Shown: piece by piece, positions 6,204 through 12,484 of the stretch
How positions within the stretch are numbered: position 1 is the stretch's first letter
Layout: each line of letters starts with the position of its first letter
DNA from: CBDUZS01 sp965371785
GTDB taxonomy: Bacteria; Fermentibacterota; Fermentibacteria; Fermentibacterales; JCC-6
Assembly: GCA_965371785.1 (NCBI GenBank)
Contig: CBDUZS010000066.1
Location: 1-12,484, forward strand
Direction: 5' to 3'
DNA length: 12,484 nucleotides
Translations under genes and position numbers: made by a program
The notes under the pieces: generated by a model
Told to the model about the DNA's origin: nothing
What the model saw: only the letters and a program-made list of their open reading frames with translations
Database searches by the model: none

Positions 6204-6578
6204 ATGATTAAACCCTCATCTGAACACCTGAGATCGGGTTTTACCCTGGTCGAGGTTGTCATCGCTTCGGTGATCCTGGCCATAGTACTGCTGAGTCTCG
6301 GTTTCTTCTTCGCCAACATCATCGACCAGTCTAGCAAGGTCGATAACATGTCAATTGCGCTGCAGTTCGCCAGACAGGGCCTGGAAGAGATCAGAACCCA
6401 GGATATCACGGCCATGCCCCTGGGTAGAAGCGGCCCCGAGTTTCTGGGTGACTTCGATCGTTACTTCGAGATCTCCATGGTGGATTCCTTGATAATGAAT
6501 GCCAGAGAGGTCCGTTGCATTGTAATCTGGAGTAGTAAAGACGGTCCCGATTCACTCAGTTTCAGCACGATATTCTAA
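6204..6578 (+). CDS. GspI/PilV-like minor prepilin
   Basis: A 124-residue prepilin. A short basic leader ends Arg-Ser-Gly12 and is followed by FTLVEVVIASVILAIVLLS, the classic type III signal: cleavage and N-methylation at Phe13, with glutamate at +5 (E17). The hydrophobic helix (about 13-36) is followed by a small globular domain in which FARQGLEEIRTQDI resembles the GspI/PilV pattern (residues about 51-66). Such proteins start assembly at the tip of type IV pili or type II secretion pseudopili, processed by a prepilin peptidase that is not encoded here. Start is fixed by GGGAGGT four bases upstream. It is the first gene of a four-gene run, with 11 bases to the next. Assignment as a minor rather than major pilin rests on the neighbours and the sequence pattern. 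Confidence 0.82.
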   Translation: MIKPSSEHLRSGFTLVEVVIASVILAIVLLSLGFFFANIIDQSSKVDNMSIALQFARQGLEEIRTQDITAMPLGRSGPEFLGDFDRYFEISMVDSLIMNAREVRCIVIWSSKDGPDSLSFSTIF

Positions 6579-6589
6579 GGCGGTTTGAT

Positions 6590-9076
6590 ATGAGAAAGAA
6601 ATGGAAGAATATGAAGGGCATGAGCCTGGTCGAGATCAGCATCGTGCTGACCGTGCTCCTCGTGATATTCGGCGCCGTGTTCCTGTTCTTCACGAGTGGA
6701 ACCGAAACTGTCGAGTTCTCCCGTCGGCAGCAGCAGATGATGACCGATGGCAGGATGTCCCTGGACAGGGTGACCAACGAGATAATCTGGGCGGGATACA
6801 TGCCCAGTGGAGGCTGGAGCAACGACGACTGGCATCCAGTTGTCCTGGGTCTTAGCGGCCAGACGGAGTTCTACGCCGACTACGGAGGCAACAGGGTTCT
6901 GGAGAACACCGATTACAGGCTGATATCAGTGGACAACGAGATGTTCCGTGTGGAAGACCGCATGGGAAACGTCTACTTCACGGGCAACAGCATCACCTCT
7001 ATGGACTTCGCGTATCTCGACGAAACAGGTGCTGTCCTGGTCGAACCGCTGAGCGCTCTCGACCGGGACGCGGTCAGACACTTCAGGATAGCCATCGACA
7101 TGACCGGCACCTGGATGGACAACGTGCACCAGATTCAGCTGCACACGACCATTTCTCCGCGTAACCTCGGCATCAATCACAACATCGATCCTTCCTTCTT
7201 TCCTCCCGATCCTCTCGAGGGTACCGTGGTGTTCAACGTCGATGGCGCAGGACTCGACGCGGAGCATCTCCCGACGGTGGATGAGCTGCTCATGATCAAC
7301 AGGATGCTCTTCTGGGGTCTTACCGTGATCGTCCTCAACGATGACGAAATGGGGATATACGATTACGTAGGCGAGCAGATCGATCTTGTAATACTCAGGT
7401 ACAGGGAGAGCGCAGCCGCACCGAACGTCTATCCGCACGGCGACAACTTCCCCGTTCCCGTCGTGACACTCAACGCGCGTGACGCAAGGGACATCTGGTC
7501 CTTTGGCACCGATATTGCCGATCTGCAAAGCGATTTACTGACAGCGGCCAATGACTGGCATCCGGTGAACGAGGGCCTTCCCCTGCCAGACTCCTCCTAC
7601 AATGTCTACGTGCCTGGTTCCGGTGCATACCAGTCGGTTATCTACAACCTTGACATGTCTGCCGCTATGGACACCATAGTCACCTATTACGCCTCCACTG
7701 ACTCCCTGGATCCCTACTCGGGCGTATGCGTGATCAACGAGGATTCACTCTCAATGCGAAGGATTCACTTCAGCTGCTTCGATGCCAGCGAGTACACCGA
7801 AGATTGTGGCTGGACGATATTCAGGAACATCATCGAGTGGAACGTCGGACAGCCTCCTCCACAGGAAATAATCCAGGAAGAGGGGTTCGAGGACCCGGAA
7901 GACTACAATTCCACCGAACCGGGTTACGGAGAGGACACCTATTCCCACCTAGATGCTCCCGGCGTTTCGATTCCCCCGGACACCGGAGCCACAGCTGTTA
8001 CTTCACCTGTGCTGTCATTCACGCAATGCTACTGGACCCGTAACAGGAAGTGCGGCGGCTACATGGACATATCCACCGACAGCACCAGCTGGTCCCAGAT
8101 ACCCGACTCACTGTTCCTTATCTACGGATACGATTTCCTTTCACACCTCTTCTACCCCGGCGGCGGCGGTAGAATGATCTTCTGTGACAAGAGCCCGGGG
8201 TACAGCCCGGTGTCACCTTACATGACACCTGAAATGGTTGATCTCTCGGATTACAGCGGTCAGACCGTGTACATCAGGTGGGTCTTCGGTGTGGAAGACA
8301 AGGCGGCGAACAACCAGGACGGCTGGATAGTCGACGACCTGGAGGTTCTAGGGGTTGAGGTCGCCACTGGCGACACGCTCAAGCTGGACACCTGGCTTCC
8401 CTATCCCAGGCACTGGGCACACGAGGAATTCCCCACGTACAACGACGACTGGTGGTACCTCGATGTTCACACGGTGGACCCGATCTACCCCTTCGAGATC
8501 GGCTATGCCTGGACCACATGGGGAGAGATAGGCTACATAGGCCCCTGGACCCATGGCGGAACCAATGATTCGTGGGAGATCGGTGTCACCGCGTTCTACA
8601 TTCCACCGGATCCAATGCCCACAAGTTCTTGCGGAGCACACTACGTCGGAACAGACCTCACGCAGGATGACGGTTTCTACAACGACGACGAGCAGTCCTG
8701 GCTCCTGTCCGAAGCCTACGGCGGCCTCGACACACTTGACATCTTCGAGGACATCTTCCTGAAGATATACAGGTGCAACAGGTACCAGACTCTGGATTAC
8801 GGACGCATCTTCCTCGGCTTCACGCCTGACAGTGTTCCCCCTTCAAGGGATACGCTGTTCACGGACAACTGGGTTCAGGTGCGTGAATACGACGGAGACA
8901 ACATGGTATTCTGGGAGTGGGAGGTCATGGAAGTTTCCGACGAGTTCGATTCCGCCAGAATCCATCCAGACAGCCTGAAGTACTACCACATCCTCTTCTG
9001 GATGGATTCCGGTCCCAGTTTTACCCGGGGAGGCTGGAATCTGGACAATATCAGCATAATCGGCGAGTACTTCTAG
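6590..9076 (+). CDS. giant GspJ/PilW-like minor prepilin with alpha/beta and two jelly-roll-like modules
   Basis: An 828-residue prepilin; ordinary GspJ/PilW proteins are about 200-350. The leader ends Met-Lys-Gly10 and is followed by MSLVEISIVLTVLLVIFGAV, with E15 at +5 after cleavage. Residues about 11-205 look like a PilW/GspJ N-terminal helix and globular domain. Residues about 211-420 resemble a Rossmann-like alpha/beta domain (start TVVFNVDGAG, middle LTVIVLNDDE and IDLVILRY, end NIIEWNVG), similar in layout to the ThuA/amidotransferase-like domains of secreted proteins. Residues about 432-590 form a MAM/jelly-roll-like module ending GWIVDDLEVLG. Residues about 640-828 form a second, with WTHGG near 653, CGAHYVGTDL and a terminal GGWNLDNISIIGEYF. 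Domain names are by pattern, not search. AAGGCGG precedes the start. It probably carries a large binding or adhesive portion at a pilus tip. Confidence 0.8.
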   Translation: MRKKWKNMKGMSLVEISIVLTVLLVIFGAVFLFFTSGTETVEFSRRQQQMMTDGRMSLDRVTNEIIWAGYMPSGGWSNDDWHPVVLGLSGQTEFYADYGGNRVLENTDYRLISVDNEMFRVEDRMGNVYFTGNSITSMDFAYLDETGAVLVEPLSALDRDAVRHFRIAIDMTGTWMDNVHQIQLHTTISPRNLGINHNIDPSFFPPDPLEGTVVFNVDGAGLDAEHLPTVDELLMINRMLFWGLTVIVLNDDEMGIYDYVGEQIDLVILRYRESAAAPNVYPHGDNFPVPVVTLNARDARDIWSFGTDIADLQSDLLTAANDWHPVNEGLPLPDSSYNVYVPGSGAYQSVIYNLDMSAAMDTIVTYYASTDSLDPYSGVCVINEDSLSMRRIHFSCFDASEYTEDCGWTIFRNIIEWNVGQPPPQEIIQEEGFEDPEDYNSTEPGYGEDTYSHLDAPGVSIPPDTGATAVTSPVLSFTQCYWTRNRKCGGYMDISTDSTSWSQIPDSLFLIYGYDFLSHLFYPGGGGRMIFCDKSPGYSPVSPYMTPEMVDLSDYSGQTVYIRWVFGVEDKAANNQDGWIVDDLEVLGVEVATGDTLKLDTWLPYPRHWAHEEFPTYNDDWWYLDVHTVDPIYPFEIGYAWTTWGEIGYIGPWTHGGTNDSWEIGVTAFYIPPDPMPTSSCGAHYVGTDLTQDDGFYNDDEQSWLLSEAYGGLDTLDIFEDIFLKIYRCNRYQTLDYGRIFLGFTPDSVPPSRDTLFTDNWVQVREYDGDNMVFWEWEVMEVSDEFDSARIHPDSLKYYHILFWMDSGPSFTRGGWNLDNISIIGEYF

Positions 9077-9077
9077 G

Positions 9078-9086
9078 AGGAGGTGA
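9078..9086 (+). promoter_or_regulatory. very strong ribosome binding site for the first PilX-like gene
   Basis: AGGAGGTGA, nearly a full complement of the 16S anti-Shine-Dalgarno sequence, sits four bases before ATG 9091. It excludes in-frame starts inside the preceding gene. Confidence 0.8.
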
Positions 9087-9090
9087 AGCA

Positions 9091-10596
9091 ATGAAACGGA
9101 ACGGAAAAAGAGGATCCGCCCTGGTTCTGGTCCTGGTCTCCTCCATCATACTGGGCATACTTGCGGGGGCGCTCTTCGTGCTTTTCAAAAGCAACATCGG
9201 TTCCCATACCTGGAACCGGGAACGAATCCAGGCAAGGTGCACTGCAGAGGCCGGGGCAAACCTGGCGGTCCACATGATCATGGAGGGTGCAGACGTTCCC
9301 CAGGGCATCCTGCCGGTGCAGCTCCTCCCGGAGTTCGGAACTTGGGAACTGCTCTCCGATGAGATGGGTTACGTTCAGGTCTGGATTGACCCTCACGACA
9401 ACAACCCCATTGTCGGCAGTGCCAACGCCTACGAGGTCAGGGCTCTGTCAAAAGTGATTTCTGCCACCCAGGCGGATCACTACGGTATGTCCAGCATGGT
9501 GTCTCCCAGGAACTTCGCCGTCTACGCCACCTTCCTCAACCACGGGGGTAGCGGCTACTACGGTGATGGATACCGGTTCGACGGGCCTTTCCACAGCAAC
9601 ACCCCGGTCATAGTGTCGAGCGAGACCCCCGACAGGAATACCGACCCTCACTTCTACTCGTTCTCCGTCGCTTCGGACTTCTACTACTACCTGATACCCG
9701 GGACCGGAACAATCGTTCAGGCGTACGAACCACATTACGGCAACCTCTGGATGGAACCCTACGAGAGGATGATTCTCGGTGAACCACACTTCACCCTGAA
9801 TGCCGACTCGATTCCTTTCGGTTCAGGCGAGGTCACATGGCAGGGCGCCTGGAACGCTGCACAGAGCGGTGGTCGGGTTATCGACGTTCCACACGACGGT
9901 CGGATGATAATAAAGCAGGATACCCTATTCGTACGGGAAGTTGACGGCGGTCCCATCGATGTCTACTATCTCGGCGCAATGACGAACAACGTGGTCTGGA
10001 TCGACAACCTGGTTGGCGAGACAGTCTATCTGAAAACCTTCCCTCACGACCCGGACACGATGGGTCTGTCCATACCGCTGACCATAGGTGTGAATGGAAC
10101 GCTGGCGGTCTCAGGCAACTTCACTTACATGAACGCCGATATCACCGATCCGGACAACGACATCATGTTAGGTGTGATCGTAAAGGAAGGGAACTTCGTC
10201 ATAGCGGAAGATCCCGACTGGGACGGCTCACCTGACTGGGCTGGCCCGTTTCAGATAGTCACCTTCTCGGGCAACGACGCTCTTCTCTTCCACGGTATCA
10301 TAATGGTACTGGACGGTTTCTTCCAGCTGGAAGACCCCAGCGGGGCAGCCTACACTCACTGGCCTAGTCCAGCGGTGGATTTCACTATTCTCGGTGGATA
10401 CATCATCAACGAGGAGGGTGTTACCACCTGGGTTGGTGGGGGGACCACATGGGGGTATCTCTCGGACATAATCTACGATGTCCGCCTGATGACTATGCAT
10501 CCGCCGTTCTACCCCCAGACGGGTATATGGGACACTGCCTACTGGAGGGAATGGCCTGAGCTGGATGAACTGAACATCTTCTGGAACTACCAGTAG
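9091..10596 (+). CDS. PilX/GspK-like prepilin with DUF4900-like domain (copy 1)
   Basis: A 501-residue protein. Basic leader ending Lys-Arg-Gly8, then a hydrophobic helix SALVLVLVSSIILGILAG. Position +5 is leucine, not glutamate, as in PilX and the tip-capping pseudopilin GspK. The helix is followed by a Thr-Ala-Glu-Ala-Gly segment (51-55), the typical PilX AEAG motif. Further on, NFAVYATF and GPFHSN (165-170) match the pattern of DUF4900-type PilX proteins. The C-terminal half has repeated short hydrophobic beta-strand motifs (for example LTIGVNGTLAVSGN), suggesting a beta-helix-like fold. Processing by prepilin peptidase is likely. Start at 9091 is decided by the AGGAGGTGA site; the frame stays open upstream into the previous gene, but only as overlap. 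27 bases separate it from its paralogue. Expected role: tip component or cap of the pilus. Confidence 0.78.
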   Translation: MKRNGKRGSALVLVLVSSIILGILAGALFVLFKSNIGSHTWNRERIQARCTAEAGANLAVHMIMEGADVPQGILPVQLLPEFGTWELLSDEMGYVQVWIDPHDNNPIVGSANAYEVRALSKVISATQADHYGMSSMVSPRNFAVYATFLNHGGSGYYGDGYRFDGPFHSNTPVIVSSETPDRNTDPHFYSFSVASDFYYYLIPGTGTIVQAYEPHYGNLWMEPYERMILGEPHFTLNADSIPFGSGEVTWQGAWNAAQSGGRVIDVPHDGRMIIKQDTLFVREVDGGPIDVYYLGAMTNNVVWIDNLVGETVYLKTFPHDPDTMGLSIPLTIGVNGTLAVSGNFTYMNADITDPDNDIMLGVIVKEGNFVIAEDPDWDGSPDWAGPFQIVTFSGNDALLFHGIIMVLDGFFQLEDPSGAAYTHWPSPAVDFTILGGYIINEEGVTTWVGGGTTWGYLSDIIYDVRLMTMHPPFYPQTGIWDTAYWREWPELDELNIFWNYQ

Positions 10597-10623
10597 GCGG
10601 AACCCGGCTCGAAGAATGGAGCC

Positions 10624-12030
10624 ATGAAGCGTAACGGACACGACGGGAACAGGCGCGGCGCTGTTCTCGTCGTTGTCTTTGTAATAACGCTTATACTCGC
10701 GATCCTCGCCGGATCCCTCTTCGTCATTTTCGGCAGCAACACCAGATCCCACGTGGCCATACTCAAGCGGACCAGAGCCCTCTATGCCGCAGAATCAGGG
10801 GTAAGTCTCGCAATGCATCACCTGGCTCTCGAGACTCTCCAGCCCGGCCAGTCATCACCGTTCTTTCTCCCCGATGACAGTCTCGGCTGGATTGAAATAC
10901 CCGGCAGCGAAGACATGGCCCTCGTGGTCATCGATCCCATGGACGGAGGGCTGGGAAGTAACAGCAGCAGGAGAGTGGAGATCAGGAGTCGCGGACGATC
11001 CGGTGGTGTGGAGACAGATGTAATCATCAGAGCAGCTCCCGATTCACCTTCCAGATATGCACTTATCACCGACCAGGGGATTCCTCAGGGCTATCTCACT
11101 GACGGTCTGATACTCCAGGGGCCAGTTCACTCCAACGGCACCATCGAATTCAGCAGTGTTTCGACCGATTCCGCGGGAGACGTCTTGATTCCTGAGATAT
11201 CCACCACACGCCTGGGAGGTTTCTACTTCACGGACATCGGATATTCCGACGAACCACATCCGCCGGGGAGCAGGGTCTGGGTCAGACCGTATCCAAGACA
11301 CTCTGCCGGTAGTCCGAGCTGGAACACCGGTGCAGGCGTTATCGACTTCTCTCGGATACATGAACATTTCCGTGATCTGAGAACCGAGGCTGTCGGCATG
11401 GGATCCTGTTTTACAGGAGTGCGGAGAATTCTCCTGGACGGCGACATGATCCTCATGAAACGGAGCGTAGGCAGCCTGGTTGATACGCTTGTACTCCAGG
11501 GCGGCATAGACCTTCTCTACCTGGATAATCCCGGATCTGACGTCTGTATCCGCTCCAGGCACACCCTCACTTCACCTTTGACGATAGTGTCTACGGGTAC
11601 TGTAATGATATCCGGACACATCGATGCTCTCACCACTGCAAACGGCGGTCCGCTCGCCATTGTTTCACTTGGTGATATTACCATTGCCCAGACCCCGGGA
11701 TTCGGTGACTGGTTTCCCCCCTGGAATATTGCCACCGATGGCAATGTCACTGTAAAGGCTTTTCTGGCAGCACCATCAGGAGAGTTCAGTGCTGAGAACG
11801 TCTTCGTACCCGGATCTCAGGCACAGTTTACCATTCAGGGAGGGCTTCTCGCAGGGGAGTTCGGAAGAACGGGGACGATCAGCTCGGGTTATCGCCTGTC
11901 ACTCGTCTACGATACAGGTCTTGCCCTTCAGTTCCCTCCTCATTTTCCGATCTTCGAATACTGGAAGATTGCCTCCTGGGAAACCGGGCACGATCTCGCG
12001 GGGCAGCACATCGCCGAGAACGGTTACTAG
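10624..12030 (+). CDS. PilX/GspK-like prepilin with DUF4900-like domain (copy 2)
   Basis: A 468-residue paralogue of the preceding gene. Leader ends Arg-Arg-Gly12, followed by AVLVVVFVITLILAILAGSL; again the +5 position lacks glutamate (valine). YAAESG occupies residues 54-59. SRYALITDQG and GPVHSN (166-171) lie at nearly the same residue numbers as the corresponding motifs in copy 1. The C-terminal half again shows a beta-strand-rich region (LTIVSTGTVMISGH; GPLAIVSLGDITIA), and both proteins end in aromatic-rich segments. The ribosome site is weak: GGAG only two bases before ATG, against the excellent site of copy 1, so it may be made in smaller amounts or by coupling. Last gene of the run. 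Both copies begin Met-Lys-Arg-Asn-Gly, pointing to tandem duplication. Confidence 0.78.
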   Translation: MKRNGHDGNRRGAVLVVVFVITLILAILAGSLFVIFGSNTRSHVAILKRTRALYAAESGVSLAMHHLALETLQPGQSSPFFLPDDSLGWIEIPGSEDMALVVIDPMDGGLGSNSSRRVEIRSRGRSGGVETDVIIRAAPDSPSRYALITDQGIPQGYLTDGLILQGPVHSNGTIEFSSVSTDSAGDVLIPEISTTRLGGFYFTDIGYSDEPHPPGSRVWVRPYPRHSAGSPSWNTGAGVIDFSRIHEHFRDLRTEAVGMGSCFTGVRRILLDGDMILMKRSVGSLVDTLVLQGGIDLLYLDNPGSDVCIRSRHTLTSPLTIVSTGTVMISGHIDALTTANGGPLAIVSLGDITIAQTPGFGDWFPPWNIATDGNVTVKAFLAAPSGEFSAENVFVPGSQAQFTIQGGLLAGEFGRTGTISSGYRLSLVYDTGLALQFPPHFPIFEYWKIASWETGHDLAGQHIAENGY

Positions 12031-12119
12031 CCTCGCATTAACCCGTCAGTAATTCGGTCATCTTGTATCGCATCGTCTACAGGTCTGAGGCAGATTACGT
12101 TCTCTGGATGAGTGGCATC

Positions 12120-12137
12120 TCCGGTGTTGAAACCGGA
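12120..12137 (+). terminator. weak hairpin, possible terminator or mRNA 3' structure
   Basis: TCCGGT pairs with ACCGGA across a six-base loop, about 90 bases after the last pilin stop. No T-run follows, so Rho-independent termination is doubtful. Confidence 0.2.
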
Positions 12138-12215
12138 TAGCACGAATTCAGTATCAGCGAGAAACAGGTGTGCATATGATTGCATGAAAAGAGTATAGAG
12201 TATTAGCCCAGGTCG

Positions 12216-12244
12216 TTGACGGTGTATATTTCATCAGTGACAAT
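12216..12244 (+). promoter_or_regulatory. sigma-70-like promoter before a short secreted ORF
   Basis: TTGACG (12216-12221, five of six) and GACAAT (12239-12244, four of six) with a 17-base spacer. Transcription would begin about 38 bases before ATG 12289. Confidence 0.4.
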
Positions 12245-12288
12245 CTCCCGGTTGATTACGACTGGATATGTATCAAGGGGGGATATTC

Positions 12289-12426
12289 ATGAAACGGGCA
12301 ATGACCTGTTGTGCTTACCTGTTGCTGTTCGGGTTTTCCGTCCCTGCGCTGGCGGATTTCGATGTTACCGGTCGCATGGTGTGCAGGCTGCTATCCGGGG
12401 AGTCCTTTGGTCCTGGTGCTCATTAA
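12289..12426 (+). CDS. short exported ORF, 45 residues, possibly truncated by a frameshift
   Basis: An ATG preceded by AGGGGGG at a good distance opens a textbook Sec signal peptide: Met-Lys-Arg, a Leu/Phe-rich core, then Val-Pro-Ala-Leu-Ala with cleavage likely after residue 22. The mature part begins Asp-Phe-Asp-Val-Thr-Gly and stops after only 23 residues, at 12424. The +2 frame is open across this stop to the right edge of the window, so a one-base indel would let the protein continue; the resulting sequence (Leu-Val-Leu-Val-Leu-Ile-Lys) is not recognisable. It may be a true small secreted protein, a decayed gene, or a sequencing error near the contig edge. The promoter and ribosome site make translation of the start credible. 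Confidence 0.45.
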   Translation: MKRAMTCCAYLLLFGFSVPALADFDVTGRMVCRLLSGESFGPGAH

Positions 12427-12484
12427 GCGACTTGGGATGGACGTGATGATTCCGGTGGATTGGTGTCTGCAGGTTTGTACCTCT

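Larger units (their letters stand above)
12031..12288. other. intergenic region after the pilin operon
   Basis: No gene is supported on either strand. It holds a weak hairpin near its middle and a promoter candidate near its right end. No classic terminator with a U-run follows the pilin operon. Confidence 0.5.

Noticed and set aside
6926..7528. 200-codon minus-strand frame opposite the giant pilin
   Set aside because: Antisense to a continuous plus-strand gene; no start signal or recognisable domain.
6590..9076. Type IX secretion C-terminal sorting domain on the giant pilin
   Set aside because: The protein ends in a jelly-roll-like strand (NLDNISIIGEYF), without the Gly-x-Tyr/Lys-rich sorting-domain pattern.
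8917..9090. 58-codon upstream extension of the first PilX-like gene, overlapping the giant pilin
   Set aside because: The AGGAGGTGA site and basic leader at 9091 define a normal prepilin start; the extension would bury the signal.
1..12484. CRISPR array, tRNA, transposase or phage attachment site
   Set aside because: No direct repeats at regular spacing, no cloverleaf, no transposase or integrase motifs seen on reading both strands.

Overview
The window (about 12.5 kb, moderately GC-rich) is a densely packed bacterial chromosomal segment from a Gram-negative-type organism that secretes many proteins. Pseudopilins, Sec signal peptides, a lipobox, a secreted serpin and MAM/jelly-roll-like modules together resemble uncultured FCB-type candidate phyla (Fermentibacterota-like lineages would fit). 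This placement is a low-confidence inference; no marker gene is present. Several promoter candidates resemble the ordinary sigma-70 consensus rather than the Bacteroidota -33/-7 type. No tRNA, rRNA, CRISPR array, insertion sequence or phage gene was seen.

Layout. (1) 1-792: C-terminal part of an MFS transporter entering from the left edge. (2) 888-3190: a two-gene unit with overlapping stop and start, made of a SufS/CsdB-like class V aminotransferase and a secreted six-bladed NHL/SMP-30-like beta-propeller. (3) 4230-3200, minus strand: a tandem pair of small single-domain cyclic-nucleotide-binding proteins, driven by a very good sigma-70-like extended -10 promoter and converging on the propeller gene. 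(4) 4548-5789: an exported serpin, transcribed divergently from the pair. (5) 5790-6203: a mostly non-coding gap with a possible 39-residue lipoprotein and, just before the next operon, an AT-rich leader with two inverted repeats. (6) 6204-12030: four consecutive prepilin-like genes. These are a GspI/PilV-like minor pilin, a giant 828-residue GspJ/PilW-like protein with an alpha/beta domain and two jelly-roll-like modules, and two paralogous PilX/GspK-like proteins that lack the +5 glutamate and carry a DUF4900-like region. (7) 12031-12484: an intergenic region with a promoter and a short signal-peptide ORF that ends early and may be frameshifted.

How it fits together. The most striking unit is the four-gene prepilin cluster. 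Its order (I-like, J-like, then two K/X-like) is what one expects of the tip-initiation complex of a type IV pilus or type II secretion pseudopilus, but the J-like subunit carries a large exposed adhesin-like or binding portion and the cap-type subunit is duplicated. No ATPase, platform protein, major pilin or prepilin peptidase lies in the window, so these must be supplied elsewhere. The cyclic-nucleotide-binding pair probably acts as small signal-receiver proteins; their link to the neighbouring genes is unproven.
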